A DNA stretch of 32,458 nucleotides from Rhodocyclaceae bacterium (GTDB taxonomy: Bacteria; Pseudomonadota; Gammaproteobacteria; Burkholderiales; Rhodocyclaceae), in the NCBI GenBank assembly GCA_003963315.1, contig RXJP01000071.1, positions 10,289 to 42,746 on the forward strand, read 5' to 3'. This document shows, piece after piece, positions 17,913 to 26,746 of this stretch (the first letter of the stretch is position 1; each line of letters begins with the position of its first letter). The notes below the pieces were generated by a model. It ran no database searches and was not told where the DNA came from. It saw nothing but the letters and a program-made list of their open reading frames with translations. A program made the position numbers and the translations under genes.

Positions 17913-19337
17913 ATGAGCAAGCAATTTGATGTGGTCGTCATCGGCGCGGGCCCGGCCGGTTATGTGGCCGCCATTCGCGCCGCCCAACTGGGCTTCTCTT
18001 CCGCCTGTGTGGAAGCCGAGTCCTACGCAGATCCCAAGGGCGAAGTGCGCCTGGGCGGCACCTGCCTGAATGTGGGCTGCATTCCCTCCAAGGCCCTGCT
18101 GCGTTCCTCCGAACTGCTGGAGGAGGCCAACCACGGTTTTGTCATGCACGGTATCTCCGTGGATAACGTGAAGATGGACGTGGGCACCATGGTCCGTCGC
18201 AAGGACAATATCGTCACCCAGCTCACCAGCGGCATCAAGGGCCTGTTCAAGAAGAACAAGGTCACGACCCTGTCCGGCCACGGCAAATTCGCCGGCCGTG
18301 AGGACGATCTCTGGCTGCTGGACGTGGGCGGCGAGACCGTCAAGGCCAAGTACGTCATTGTCGCCACCGGCTCCAAGCCCCGCCATTTGCCGGGTATCGA
18401 GGTGGACAACAAGGTTGTCTGCGACAACGTCGGCGCCCTGTCCTTCGATTCCGTGCCCAAGCGCCTGGGCGTGATCGGTGCCGGCGTGATCGGCCTGGAG
18501 TTGGGTTCGGTTTGGAAGCGCCTGGGCTCCGAGGTCACCATCCTCGAGGCCGTGCCCGAGTTCCTCGCCACCGCCGATGCGGCCGTGGCCAAGGAAGCCT
18601 GGAAGGTGTTCACCCAGAAGCAGGGCCTGTCCATCAACCTGGGCGTCAAGATCGGCAAGGTCACCGTCGGCAAGAAGGGCGTCACTGTCGAATATGAAAC
18701 CGCTGACGAATCGAAGAAGCTCGAGTGCGACCGCCTGATCGTGTCCGTGGGCCGTATTCCCTGCACCGACAACCTGGGCGCCGAGAATGTCGGCCTCAAG
18801 CTCGACGACCGGGGCCGCATCGATGTGAACGACCATTGCCAGACCAACCTGCCCAATGTCTGGGCGGTGGGTGATGTGGTGCGCGGCCCCATGCTGGCCC
18901 ACAAGGGCATGGAAGAAGGCGTCATGGTGGCAGAATGCATCGCCGGCCAGGCCGGTCATGTCAATTACGACGTAATTCCCTCGGTCATGTATACCCACCC
19001 CGAAATCGCCTGGGTGGGCAAGACGGAGCAGCAATTGAAGAACGAAGGTGTGGAATACCGTGTTGGCCAAATCCCCTTCCTGGCCAATGGCCGGGCCTTG
19101 GGGCAGGGCGACACCACCGGCTTCATCAAGATGCTGGCCTGCGCCAAGACCGACCGGGTGTTGGGCGTGCATGTGATCGGCGCTTCCGCTTCCGAGCTGA
19201 TTTCCGAAGCCGTGGTGGCCATGGAGTTCGGTGCTTCGTCGGAAGATATCGCCCGGATTTGCCATGCCCATCCGACCTTGTCGGAAGTGATGCACGAAGC
19301 CGCCCTGGCGGTGGACAAGCGTCCCCTGCATTTCTGA
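17913..19337 (+). CDS. lpd: Dihydrolipoamide dehydrogenase (E3)
   Basis: Reoxidises dihydrolipoamide on E2 and reduces NAD+. It has 474 residues. The FAD-binding motif [14 protein letters not shown] is at about 7-20. The redox-active disulfide is Cys51 and Cys56 in [13 protein letters not shown], the NAD-binding motif is [16 protein letters not shown], and the C-terminal active-site His and Glu lie in [13 protein letters not shown]. It is preceded by AAAAAGGAAAATC and follows sucB in the standard order E1-E2-E3. It may also serve pyruvate dehydrogenase, as E3 subunits commonly do. Confidence 0.97.
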   Translation: MSKQFDVVVIGAGPAGYVAAIRAAQLGFSSACVEAESYADPKGEVRLGGTCLNVGCIPSKALLRSSELLEEANHGFVMHGISVDNVKMDVGTMVRRKDNIVTQLTSGIKGLFKKNKVTTLSGHGKFAGREDDLWLLDVGGETVKAKYVIVATGSKPRHLPGIEVDNKVVCDNVGALSFDSVPKRLGVIGAGVIGLELGSVWKRLGSEVTILEAVPEFLATADAAVAKEAWKVFTQKQGLSINLGVKIGKVTVGKKGVTVEYETADESKKLECDRLIVSVGRIPCTDNLGAENVGLKLDDRGRIDVNDHCQTNLPNVWAVGDVVRGPMLAHKGMEEGVMVAECIAGQAGHVNYDVIPSVMYTHPEIAWVGKTEQQLKNEGVEYRVGQIPFLANGRALGQGDTTGFIKMLACAKTDRVLGVHVIGASASELISEAVVAMEFGASSEDIARICHAHPTLSEVMHEAALAVDKRPLHF

Positions 19338-19361
19338 TCGACCGCGATAGCGGAAACATAG

Positions 19362-19391
19362 CGAGGCACGGATGACACCGTGCCTCGTTTG
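19362..19391 (+). terminator. Terminator after lpd
   Basis: CGAGGCACGG (19362-19371) pairs perfectly with CCGTGCCTCG (19378-19387) around a 6-base loop, followed by TTTGCATTTG. It should end the TCA-cycle message before zapE. The T-run is short, so some read-through is possible. Confidence 0.7.
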
Positions 19392-19405
19392 CATTTGAGA
19401 GCGCC

Positions 19406-20500
19406 ATGCACGAACTACTGGAAAAAATCTGCAAGGAACGGGGCATCGTGCCCGATGCCGCCCAACAGGCCGCCGCGGACCGGTTGCAACGTCTCCACGG
19501 GGAGCTGTTGGAGTTTCGTCAAGCGCGCAGCAATAAACTGAAGAAGCTGCTGTCCTGGGCCACACCGCCCCGGGGCGTGTATTTCTGGGGTGGTGTGGGT
19601 CGCGGCAAGAGTTTCCTGATGGACGCTTTCTACGATTCCGTGCCCTACCGGCGCAAGCGTCGGGTGCACTTCCATGCCTTCATGCATGAGGTGCACGAAT
19701 CCCTCAAGGCCCACAAGAACGAAAGCGACCCCCTGATGCAGGTGGCTGCCGACATCGCCAAGGCCACCCGGCTGCTCTGCTTCGACGAGTTTCACGTCTC
19801 GGATATCGCCGACGCCATGATCCTCGGCCGCCTCTTCGCCAGTCTGTTCGAAAAGGGCGTGGTGGTGGTGACCACCTCCAACTACCCGCCGGACCAGCTT
19901 TACCCCAACGGCCTGCAACGCCAACTGTTCCTGCCCACCATCGCACTGCTCAAGCAGAACCTGGATGTGCTGGAAGTGGATACCGGCGTGGACTATCGCT
20001 TGCGCACCCTGACCCGGATCGAGACCTTCCTGGTGCCCGCCGATGCCGCCAGCCACAACAAGATGAAGCAGGATTTCCTTGCCATCGCCGGCAGCGACGG
20101 CAAGCATGGCACCATCCGCATCCAGGAGCGCGACATCCCGGTGGTGCGCCAGGCGCCCGGTGTGGTCTGGTTCGAGTTCGCCGTGCTGTGTGGCGGTGTA
20201 CGATCCCAGAACGACTACCTGGAACTGGCCCAGGAGCATCACACCCTGATGCTGTCCAATATGCCCAAACTGGGCAAGGAGCAGGCATCGGAAGCCCGCC
20301 GCTTCACCTGGCTGATCGACGTGCTCTACGACCATCGGGTCAAGTTGGTGATGAGTGCTGCGGTGGAGGCAGAGGAGCTTTATACGCAAGGCGCCCAGGC
20401 GGAGGAGTTCAAGCGCACCGTCAGCCGCATCACCGAGATGCGCAGCGAGGAATACCTGGCCCAGGGCCACCGGGTGGAACGGCGTCAGACACCCCGTTAG
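19406..20500 (+). CDS. zapE: Cell division protein ZapE (AFG1-like ATPase)
   Basis: A P-loop ATPase of the AFG1/LACE1 family; in E. coli ZapE acts on FtsZ rings at late division and under stress. It has 364 residues, close to the family norm. The Walker A motif WGGVGRGKSFLMD is at about 61-73, followed by KRRVHFHAFMHEVH and the Walker B motif LLCFDEFHVSD. VVTTSNYPPDQLYPNGLQR, the AFG1 signature, comes after. The gene follows the lpd terminator and probably has its own expression. AFG1 homologues in mitochondria affect respiratory-complex turnover; a link to the upstream TCA genes is only suggestive. Confidence 0.95.
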   Translation: MHELLEKICKERGIVPDAAQQAAADRLQRLHGELLEFRQARSNKLKKLLSWATPPRGVYFWGGVGRGKSFLMDAFYDSVPYRRKRRVHFHAFMHEVHESLKAHKNESDPLMQVAADIAKATRLLCFDEFHVSDIADAMILGRLFASLFEKGVVVVTTSNYPPDQLYPNGLQRQLFLPTIALLKQNLDVLEVDTGVDYRLRTLTRIETFLVPADAASHNKMKQDFLAIAGSDGKHGTIRIQERDIPVVRQAPGVVWFEFAVLCGGVRSQNDYLELAQEHHTLMLSNMPKLGKEQASEARRFTWLIDVLYDHRVKLVMSAAVEAEELYTQGAQAEEFKRTVSRITEMRSEEYLAQGHRVERRQTPR

Positions 20501-20520
20501 GCAAGGCATTTTGTGACAGC

Positions 20521-20551
20521 TTGCCAAGGGGCTGGAATGGTCAGTTAGAAT
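20521..20551 (+). promoter_or_regulatory. Weak candidate promoter for the peroxiredoxin-slyD pair
   Basis: TTGCCA (20521-20526) and TAGAAT (20546-20551) resemble -35 and -10 boxes, but the 19-base spacing is longer than optimal. They lie in the 81-base gap after zapE. This is offered only because the gap has nothing better. Confidence 0.3.
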
Positions 20552-20581
20552 GAGTTCGTCGATTCAACAGAGGGGAACGAC

Positions 20582-21112
20582 ATGCAACTCCATTCAGGTC
20601 AATACGCTCCCGGCTTCAAGCTGCCAGATGCGGATATGGATTGGTTTGATTTTGATTCCCTGCGCGGCCGACAACATGCGGTGTTGTTCTTCTACCCCAA
20701 GGACGGCACGCCTCTCTGCACCATGGAAGCCATCGACTTCAGCGACCATGAGGAAGAGTTCAAACGCCTCGGCTGCACCATCCTCGGCGTTTCCCGCGAC
20801 GACTTTCTCTGCCACGCGGATTTCCGCGACAAGCACGGCCTGTCCATCCGCCTGCTGTCGGACGAAAATGGCGAGGTCTGCCGCCAGTACGGCGTCTGCA
20901 AGATGCTGGAAAAGGATGGGCACAAAAAGCTCTGCGTGGTGCGCTCAACCTTCATCATCGACAAGAACGGTATCATCCGTCACGCCTTTTACGACGTGCG
21001 CCCCAGGGGCCATGCCGCGGAAGTTTTTCAATTGGTCAAAGACCTCAACAAGGAACCCGGCGGTTCCGGAAAGCAGACATGCAAATCGCTAAAAACACTG
21101 TCGTCACATTGA
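20582..21112 (+). CDS. Peroxiredoxin, Bcp/PrxQ type
   Basis: A thiol peroxidase that reduces hydroperoxides. It has 176 residues; Bcp proteins are usually 150-160, and the extra length is a C-terminal tail overlapping slyD. The active site FYPKDGTPLCTMEA (about 37-50) keeps the Pro, Thr and peroxidatic Cys46. Further Cys residues at 65, 77, 100 and 106 offer several possible resolving partners. LLSDENGEVCRQYGV and VRSTFIIDKNGIIRHAFYDVRPRGHA match the family. GAGGGGAACGAC precedes ATG 20582. The last 34 bases overlap the slyD start, so the two are probably translated together. Confidence 0.92.
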   Translation: MQLHSGQYAPGFKLPDADMDWFDFDSLRGRQHAVLFFYPKDGTPLCTMEAIDFSDHEEEFKRLGCTILGVSRDDFLCHADFRDKHGLSIRLLSDENGEVCRQYGVCKMLEKDGHKKLCVVRSTFIIDKNGIIRHAFYDVRPRGHAAEVFQLVKDLNKEPGGSGKQTCKSLKTLSSH

Positions 21113-21558
21113 ACTACCGGGTCACCGACACCCAGGGCAATGTGGTGGATGAAGGCGCGCAGCCCCTGGTTTACCTGCACGGCGGCTACGACGGCATCTT
21201 CCCCCTGCTGGAAGAAACCCTCCAGGGCAAGAGCGTGGGCGATAAGCTGGACGTGCGCCTGGAACCTGATGACGCCTTCGGCGAATACGATGCCGAGCTA
21301 GTCATCATCGAGGACCGCAATCTGTTCCCCGACAACATCGAGGTGGGCATGCAGTTCGAACGCGGCACCGAGGATGGCGACGACGACGAGTTGTACACCA
21401 TCACCGACATCACCGACGACAAAGTGGTGGTGGATGGCAACCATCCCCTGGCCGGCATTGCCTTGCAGTTCAGTTGCACGATTGCCGAAGTCCGGCCTGC
21501 CACCCCTGAGGAATTGACCCACGGACATGTACATGGCCCCCATGGCCACCACCATTGA
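21079..21558 (+). CDS. slyD: FKBP-type peptidyl-prolyl isomerase SlyD
   Basis: A peptidyl-prolyl isomerase and chaperone that in many bacteria also binds Ni2+ and helps hydrogenase or urease assembly. It has 159 residues. The FKBP half-domains (about 1-68 and 120-145) flank an insert-in-flap domain (about 70-120). PLVYLHGGYDGIFPLLEETL is the FKBP signature. The C-terminal tail HGHVHGPHGHHH is the metal-binding His-rich end, shorter than in E. coli and without Cys. It overlaps the preceding peroxiredoxin gene. Confidence 0.95.
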   Translation: MQIAKNTVVTLNYRVTDTQGNVVDEGAQPLVYLHGGYDGIFPLLEETLQGKSVGDKLDVRLEPDDAFGEYDAELVIIEDRNLFPDNIEVGMQFERGTEDGDDDELYTITDITDDKVVVDGNHPLAGIALQFSCTIAEVRPATPEELTHGHVHGPHGHHH

Positions 21559-21578
21559 AACGATTCAGTCCTCTCCCT

Positions 21579-21627
21579 GAGGCAAAGAAACAAGGCCCGC
21601 ATCATGCGGGCCTTGTTTCTTTGCCTC
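21579..21627. terminator. Bidirectional terminator, 24-bp perfect arms
   Basis: Bases 21579-21602 pair perfectly with 21604-21627 around a single central C. The centre is a GC-rich stem (AAGGCCCGCAT and its complement) flanked by A-rich and T-rich arms, so a U-rich tail follows the GC core on either strand; TATTGTTTTTT follows on the plus strand. It lies between the converging slyD and metallophosphatase genes and should end both. Confidence 0.92.
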
Positions 21628-21637
21628 TATTGTTTTT

Positions 21638-22579
21638 TCAGGGTGTTCCCAGTGGTCCCCCGGTTCGCCAGGGATGGATTTCGAAGCGGAACACCTTGGG
21701 ATCGGTGTCGTCCACTACGCCCCGTATCCAGCCAAGAAAAGGAGCGCCGTAGGTTTCCACCCGGGTGAAGTTTGCAATCAGCTTGCGTGTGCCGCGTGCG
21801 CGCAGAGGCTGGTTGATCTGCATGCTGTGGGTGTCGCCGTGGACCAGCACCACCTGCCCGCTGAAGCCCATGGTCTCTTCCCGTAGCAGATCGAGAAAAT
21901 CCCTGAAGCCTTGCTTGGTGGCGCCTTCGTTGTCCGCTTCGATGAAGGGATTGGCCTGGATCACCAGCAACAGGCCACGCAGCTTTCTCTCCCGGGCCAA
22001 ATGGAATGCGTCCCTGAGCCAGGCGAGATTGGCGGCATTGCGCGGGCTGTATTCCGCATCAAATTTGACGTTGTTGTCATCGCCGGGAATGTTGAGGGCG
22101 ACGAACTGCACGCCGGCAGCTTCCCAGCGCACATTTTCGGGAGTGCCTTCCTGCCGCTCCAGCAGGATGCGCCGTTGGCCCAGGCTGCTGTTGTCCGCAA
22201 AGAATGTCTTGCGCAGGAAGGCCAGGCGCTCCTGCTGGTCGAATCCGCCGCAGGCCGGCCGCCGGCAGTCGGTCCATTCGTTGTCCCCGGGAACATAGAT
22301 CAGCGGCACCGGCGAGGCATTGAATGCGCCGAAGATGTCCTGGTACATGCTGTCATCGCAGCGGCTGCTGCCGCTCTTGATATCGCCGTCGTGCACCGCG
22401 AAGGCGATGTTTTCCTGCCCCATCTCTTCCAGGATCAGCGGCAGTTGTCGACGCTCGAAGTCGGAGTAGGGCGTATCGCCGAACAGGCCGAACTGGAGCA
22501 CGGCTTTGGCCTGAGCATCGGCGGCGAAGAGCAGCGATGCCAGCAGTAACACATGCAGAAAGGCAAGATGGTTTTTCAT
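21638..22579 (-). CDS. Secreted calcineurin-like metallophosphatase
   Basis: A predicted periplasmic or secreted metallo-dependent phosphoesterase, 313 residues, substrate unknown. A signal peptide is clear (hydrophobic stretch about residues 5-20, cleavage near DAQA-KA). Metal-ligand motifs appear in the expected order: FGDTPYSD (about 33-40), HDGDIKSG (about 63-70), PGDNEWTDC (about 96-104) and VHGDTHSM near residue 260. The first motif lacks the usual GDxH His, so it is a variant of the family. The ATG overlaps the mutS stop (ATGA), meaning it is translated with mutS, an unexpected partner that is probably positional. It ends at the bidirectional terminator. Confidence 0.85.
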   Translation of the reverse strand: MKNHLAFLHVLLLASLLFAADAQAKAVLQFGLFGDTPYSDFERRQLPLILEEMGQENIAFAVHDGDIKSGSSRCDDSMYQDIFGAFNASPVPLIYVPGDNEWTDCRRPACGGFDQQERLAFLRKTFFADNSSLGQRRILLERQEGTPENVRWEAAGVQFVALNIPGDDNNVKFDAEYSPRNAANLAWLRDAFHLARERKLRGLLLVIQANPFIEADNEGATKQGFRDFLDLLREETMGFSGQVVLVHGDTHSMQINQPLRARGTRKLIANFTRVETYGAPFLGWIRGVVDDTDPKVFRFEIHPWRTGGPLGTP

Positions 22580-25242
22580 TTGAGCATGCTTTTCAGCGCG
22601 TAGAGCTTGTCCAGTGCTTCCCGCGGAGTCAGTGCATCAGGATCAAGGTCTTCCAAGGCATCCAAGGCCCCATGGCGTTCCGGTTCCACGGCAGTTTCCA
22701 TCGGCGGCGGTGCGAACAGGTCGGGCTGCTGGGTGCTGGATACCTGGACATTCTCCAGTTGCACCAGTCGCCGTTTGGCGTCCCGCACTACGGCGGCGGG
22801 AATGCCGGCCAGGGCCGCGACCTGGATGCCATAGCTTTGCGAGGCCGGGCCTTCTTCCACCGCATGCATGAAGACGATGCGCTGGCCGTGTTCCACCGCG
22901 TCGAGATGCACATTGGCGCAATCGGCGTAGTCGAGGGAAAGACGGGTCAGTTCGAAGTAGTGGGTGGCGAACAGGGTCAGCGCCCGGTTCTTCTCGATCA
23001 GGTGGCGGGCGATGGCAAAGGCCAATGCCAGGCCGTCGAAGGTGGAGGTGCCGCGGCCGATTTCGTCCATCAGCACCAGGGATTTTTCCGTAGCACCGTT
23101 GAGGATGGCGGCGGCCTCGGTCATCTCCACCATGAAGGTGGAACGGCCTGAGGCCAGGTCGTCGGAGGCGCCGATGCGGGTGTAGATGCCGTCCAGGGGG
23201 CCGAGCACACAGCGCCGGGCCGGCACGAAACTGCCGCAGTGGGCGAGCAGGGCGATCAAGGCCGTCTGCCGCATGTAGGTGGATTTACCGCCCATGTTGG
23301 GGCCGGTGATGAGCAACAATCGGCGGCCCTGGGCAAAGCGCGTGTCGTTGGCGATGAAGCTTTCGCCGGATTGCTTCACCTGGGCCTCCACCACCGGGTG
23401 GCGGCCGGCCTCGATGTCCGCGCCTGGCTCGCCGCGGAATTCGGGCCGGCAATAATCGTAAAGCTGCGCCGCGTGGGCGAAGGCGGCCAAGCCATCCAGT
23501 TGGGCCAGGGCGCGGGCGATGCGTTGCAACTGGGGAATCCACTGCGCCAGGGTTTCCAGCAGCGTTTCGTAGAGCTGCTTCTCCAGGGCCAGGGCGCGGT
23601 CGTTGGCGGACAGGGCCTTGTCCTCGAAGGCCTTCAGCTCCGGCGTGATGTAGCGCTCAGCATTCTTCAGGGTCTGGCGGCGGCGGTAATCGTCGGGAAT
23701 CTTCTCCACGTGGGCGTGGGTCACCTCGATATAGAAACCATGTACCCGGTTGTATTCCACCTTCAGGCTGGGAATGCCGGTGCGCTCCTTTTCTTTTGCT
23801 TCCAGCTCGAGCAGGAACTGGCCGCAGTTGGCTTGGATGCCGCGCAATTCGTCCAGGTCGGCGTGATAGCCGGTGGCGATGACACCGCCATCCCGCAGCA
23901 CCGTGGCAGGTTCTTCCGCGACGGCGCGGACCAGCAGGGCAAGGCAGTCTTCCGGCGTAGACAGATCGGCAAGGCTTTGTTGCAGCAGGGGTGAGGCCGC
24001 GCCGGCCAGGCTGCCGCGCAGCTCCCATAATTTGGCGAGAGAATCCCGCAGGGAAGACAAATCCCGGGGCCGGGCGCTTCTCAGGGCGATGCGGGCGGTG
24101 ATGCGCTCCACGTCGGCAATGCCGCGCAGCTCGGTGCGGAGCGCCGAATAAACACCCGTTCGGACTGAGCTTGTCGAAGTCCGGGACAACGGCGACGCAT
24201 CACGCCCTTCGACAGGCTCAGGGCGAACGGAAATATTTCCCAACAACTCCGCCACGGCTTCATGACGCCTGGCCGCGTGATGGCTATCGGCCAGGGGGTG
24301 GTGCAGGCAATGGCGCAACCAGCGGGAGCCCATGCTGGTGGCGCAACTGTCCAGTAGGGAGAGCAGGGTGGGAGCGGCCTCGCCGCGCAGGGTTTCCGTC
24401 AGTTCCAGATTGCGCCGGGTGGACGCGTCGAGGCGCAGGTATTCGCTCTCATGTTCCAGCACCAGGCCGGTGATGTGGGCCAGGCTTTGCATCTGGGTGG
24501 CGCGGGCGTATTGGAACAGCGCCCCCGCGGCGGCCAGGGCCAGGCCCTCGGTCTCGCCGCCTTCGATGCCGAAACCCGCAAGATCACGGGTGGCGAAGTG
24601 TTCGCAGAGCTGGCGACTGGCCGATTCCTGTTCGAAGTGCCAATCGGGCAGGCGCTTCAGGCTGGCGCGGTGCTCCGGCAGGGGGGTGCGCAGGCCGTCC
24701 GGCACCAGCAGTTCCGCCGGCCGCAATCGTTCGAATTGCCCTGGCAGATTGGCCACGGCGGATTCCAGCAGGCGGAAATCGCCGTTGGCCAGATTCAACC
24801 AGGCCAAGCCGACCCGCTGCCGATCCACGCACAGGGCCAGCAGCAGGCTGTCCACCTTGTCGTTGAGCAGGGCTGCGTCGGTCAGGGTGCCCGGCGTGAC
24901 GATGCGCGCCACGGCCCGCTCCACCGGCCCCTTGCTGGTGGCCGGATCGCCGATCTGTTCGCAAATGGCGACGGATTCCCCCAGTTTCACCAGCTTGGCG
25001 AGATATTGCTCCACCGCGTGGTAAGGCACCCCGGCCATCTTGATCGGCTGGCCATTGCTCTGGCCCCGGGTGGTAAGGGTGATGTCCAGCAGCCGTGCGG
25101 CTTTCTCCGCATCCTCGAAGAACAGCTCGTAGAAATCCCCCATGCGGTAGAACAGCAGCATGTCGCCGTGCTGCGCCTTGAGGCGCAGGTACTGCTGCAT
25201 CATAGGTGTATGTTTCGATAGATCGATTTTCTTGTAATCCAT
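22576..25242 (-). CDS. mutS: DNA mismatch repair protein MutS (hybrid 5' end, internal insertion)
   Basis: Recognises mismatches and recruits MutL. It has 888 residues against 853 in E. coli. The mismatch-reading Phe-X-Glu is F37-Y38-E39 in GDFYELF. The Walker A motif GPNMGGKST has Lys653 (Lys620 in E. coli). [12 protein letters not shown] and LFATHYFEL are intact, and the C-terminal [17 protein letters not shown] clamp is present. Most of the extra length is a repeat insertion at residues about 338-363. The first 13 codons (25204-25242) are 33% G+C and differ from the GC-rich remainder; a second mutS-type start lies at 31825. The present start has no clear ribosome-binding site. The protein looks functional, but its start and promoter appear to come from an inserted element. 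Confidence 0.95.
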   Translation of the reverse strand: MDYKKIDLSKHTPMMQQYLRLKAQHGDMLLFYRMGDFYELFFEDAEKAARLLDITLTTRGQSNGQPIKMAGVPYHAVEQYLAKLVKLGESVAICEQIGDPATSKGPVERAVARIVTPGTLTDAALLNDKVDSLLLALCVDRQRVGLAWLNLANGDFRLLESAVANLPGQFERLRPAELLVPDGLRTPLPEHRASLKRLPDWHFEQESASRQLCEHFATRDLAGFGIEGGETEGLALAAAGALFQYARATQMQSLAHITGLVLEHESEYLRLDASTRRNLELTETLRGEAAPTLLSLLDSCATSMGSRWLRHCLHHPLADSHHAARRHEAVAELLGNISVRPEPVEGRDASPLSRTSTSSVRTGVYSALRTELRGIADVERITARIALRSARPRDLSSLRDSLAKLWELRGSLAGAASPLLQQSLADLSTPEDCLALLVRAVAEEPATVLRDGGVIATGYHADLDELRGIQANCGQFLLELEAKEKERTGIPSLKVEYNRVHGFYIEVTHAHVEKIPDDYRRRQTLKNAERYITPELKAFEDKALSANDRALALEKQLYETLLETLAQWIPQLQRIARALAQLDGLAAFAHAAQLYDYCRPEFRGEPGADIEAGRHPVVEAQVKQSGESFIANDTRFAQGRRLLLITGPNMGGKSTYMRQTALIALLAHCGSFVPARRCVLGPLDGIYTRIGASDDLASGRSTFMVEMTEAAAILNGATEKSLVLMDEIGRGTSTFDGLALAFAIARHLIEKNRALTLFATHYFELTRLSLDYADCANVHLDAVEHGQRIVFMHAVEEGPASQSYGIQVAALAGIPAAVVRDAKRRLVQLENVQVSSTQQPDLFAPPPMETAVEPERHGALDALEDLDPDALTPREALDKLYALKSMLK
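24156..24230. repeat. Paired inverted hairpin repeat inserted in frame in mutS
   Basis: Two 27-base units in opposite orientation are bounded by CCGTTCG (24156-24162) and CGAACGG (24224-24230). Each unit forms a 6-bp stem with an 11-base loop: CGGACT/AGTCCG (24161-24183) and CGCCCT/AGGGCG (24203-24225). The loops are near reverse complements of each other. The total is 75 bases, exactly 25 codons, read as VRPEPVEG and following residues in MutS. It resembles the dispersed REP-like GCCCTTCGACAGGCTCAGGGC elements I recognise from other proteobacterial genomes. It falls between the VAELL helix and [14 protein letters not shown], where E. coli MutS has no insertion. Confidence 0.88.
25193..25203 (-). 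repeat. Candidate attachment core, mutS side
   Basis: TGCTGCATCAT, encoding MMQQ in mutS (codons 14-17). On the right-hand (5') side the codons are AT-rich; on the left they are GC-rich like the rest of mutS, as expected at a recombination joint. Confidence 0.72.
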
Positions 25243-25689
25243 TGATTTTAATGGTAAAAAATTCAGTATGACGTTTTAATAAAAATACTTGGAATTAAAG
25301 TGGGTGCGACTTAATTCTAAAAAATATGTCTTAAAATCAATTTGTTAAGAAAATCTGCTTTGTGCCAGATGAGCGAAAACAATAGAAGCAAGACGGAATT
25401 TTGTAGCACATGCGTAGCACGATTTATGCGTTTGAAATGGGCTTCAATGCTCTATTTTCCTATAAGCGGCTTGAATTGCCACCATGGGATTTGCACTTCA
25501 ACGACTTTCGTAATTTCGCATCCAGGAACGTGAGGTTTTTAGGTGCGGAGATTATCCCGTTGATAACAACTACAGATCCTGTCTTTGGGGCTGATTGTTT
25601 TTAGTAATCAGCACTGGCTCAGTGGCAGCTAAGTCTGCCTGCGTACCTTCTCCATCGTGCAAATCCCGGCACTCTTTTGGAGAAATATC
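25243..25689. other. AT-rich gene-free left margin of the element
   Basis: No convincing gene. The first 110 bases are very AT-rich and must now supply transcription of mutS. On the minus strand TTAACA-16-TATTTT (25343-25348 and 25321-25326) and TTGATT with TAGAAT (25335-25340 and 25314-25319, spacing 15) are possible boxes, neither decisive. Further right are the GTAGCAC repeats and a hairpin GCTGATT/AATCAGC (25590-25612) ahead of the PepSY gene. A 64-codon frame at 25410-25604 has no recognisable feature and I do not call it. Confidence 0.5.
25402..25420. repeat. Paired GTAGCAC repeats, left end
   Basis: TGTAGCAC (25402-25409) and CGTAGCAC (25413-25420) repeat at 11-base spacing, about 200 bases inside the left core. 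The same pair at the same spacing and orientation lies near the right core. Paired short direct repeats flanking a core are typical arm sites of tyrosine recombinases. Confidence 0.6.
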
Positions 25690-26025
25690 ATGTACCGCTA
25701 CACCAAACTTTCCCTCCTGGCCGTCGCCATTGCTGCGACAGGGGCCGTGGCCTACGCCGCCAATGGTGGCATGGAAAACGACGCCTTGGCGATCAGCAAG
25801 GCCAAGATTCCGCTCACTCAGGCCGTCATTGTTGCCGAGCAGCACGCCAACGGTAAGGCGTCGCGTGCCGAGCACGAGAACTCGAAGCAGGGCTGGGTTT
25901 ATGACGTGGAGGTCGTCAGCGGGGCCAAGGTCTTCGATGTCCGGGTCGATGCCGACAAAGGCACGGTCATCTCATCCGCCGAGGACAAAGCGGATCACGA
26001 TGATGACCACGACAAGCAGGACTGA
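25690..26025 (+). CDS. PepSY-domain periplasmic protein
   Basis: A small exported protein of 111 residues with a signal peptide (about 1-25, ending AVAYA-AN) and one PepSY domain (about 35-98). KIPLTQAVIVAEQHANGKASRAE and GWVYDVEVVSGAKVFDVRVDADKG are characteristic. The C-terminus is an Asp/His-rich tail, EDKADHDDDHDKQD, that could bind metal. I chose ATG 25690 because GGAGAAA precedes it and the signal peptide then begins properly; the frame is open 11 codons further up. It is the first gene of the element's cluster. PepSY proteins often accompany two-component systems or act as protease inhibitors; here it may feed the sensor kinase downstream. Confidence 0.88.
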   Translation: MYRYTKLSLLAVAIAATGAVAYAANGGMENDALAISKAKIPLTQAVIVAEQHANGKASRAEHENSKQGWVYDVEVVSGAKVFDVRVDADKGTVISSAEDKADHDDDHDKQD

Positions 26026-26081
26026 TACATCGCCAGCATTGCCGGGTCGCCCCCTGTATGGCGATCCGGCCCGGAGACCGC

Positions 26082-26678
26082 ATGGAATCATTCAACCACA
26101 CACTGTTCTTCTGGCTCAACGCGCCGGAGCATCCCAGCGCTTTGGTGCTGACGCTGGCCACCTTCTTTGCCGAGCAGCTCATCTGGGCGGTGCCGCTTCT
26201 AATCGGTATCGGATGGCTGCGTGGCAGCGAAGTCACCCGCAAGGCCATGCTAGTCGCAACCGCATCGGGATTGCTGGGCCTTCTTATTAACCAAGCCATC
26301 GGACTGGCCTGGTCGCACCCTCGACCTTTCATGATAGGACTGGGGCACACCCTCATCCCTCATGTTGCCGATTCATCATTCCCAAGCGACCACTTGACGC
26401 TGTGGTGGGCAGTTGCCTTCAGCCTTTCGTTGAAACGAGGACCACGAATCGTAGGCTTGGCTTTGGCTTTGTTGGGCGTCCCTATTGCCTGGTCACGCCT
26501 CTACCTTGGCGTGCATTTCCCGTTTGACATGTTCGGGGCAGTCTCGGTCGCCGCACTCAGTGCCTGGCTGACGTTGCGTGAAGTCCGCTGGTATCTGGAG
26601 CCAAGTTACCGACTAGCTATCGGAATTCATCGCTGGCTTGTCGGCAAGTTAATCGCGCTCAGATGGGTGCGCGAGTAA
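26082..26678 (+). CDS. PAP2-family membrane phosphatase (BcrC-like)
   Basis: An integral membrane phosphatase of 198 residues, likely acting on undecaprenyl diphosphate or another lipid phosphate. The three PAP2 motifs are seen in order: WSHPRPF (about 78-83), FPSDH with His104 (PSDH rather than PSGH, as in BcrC-type enzymes), and SRLYLGVHFPFD with Arg139 and His145. Five or six hydrophobic segments surround them. I start at ATG 26082 (MESFNHTLFFWLN); an in-frame ATG 24 bases upstream is possible. BcrC enzymes recycle the cell-wall lipid carrier and give bacitracin tolerance in some species; applying that here is inference. Confidence 0.88.
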   Translation: MESFNHTLFFWLNAPEHPSALVLTLATFFAEQLIWAVPLLIGIGWLRGSEVTRKAMLVATASGLLGLLINQAIGLAWSHPRPFMIGLGHTLIPHVADSSFPSDHLTLWWAVAFSLSLKRGPRIVGLALALLGVPIAWSRLYLGVHFPFDMFGAVSVAALSAWLTLREVRWYLEPSYRLAIGIHRWLVGKLIALRWVRE

Positions 26679-26746
26679 GCCTATGGGCGGGCTAAGTCTG
26701 TCCAGCCAGACTGATGCCAACCATTTCAACTCGGCAGGAGAAAACC

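Noticed and set aside
12120-19565. Two giant minus-strand frames (1224 and 1055 codons) opposite gltA-sucA and sucA-lpd
   Set aside because: Both are antisense to conserved TCA genes and have low-complexity Gly/His/Val-rich translations. They are codon-bias artefacts.
20550-21092. A 180-codon frame overlapping the peroxiredoxin gene in another frame
   Set aside because: The peroxiredoxin frame carries the active-site and family motifs; this one is a shifted reading with no family features.
25310-25348. CTTAA-type boxes as a PmrA/QseB-like binding site
   Set aside because: The two direct CTTAA copies are 20 bases apart instead of the 11 expected for tandem half-sites, and such words are frequent in AT-rich DNA.
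25410-25604. A 64-codon plus-strand frame in the left margin
   Set aside because: No recognisable motif, and the frame starts next to the GTAGCAC repeats. Not enough to support a gene.
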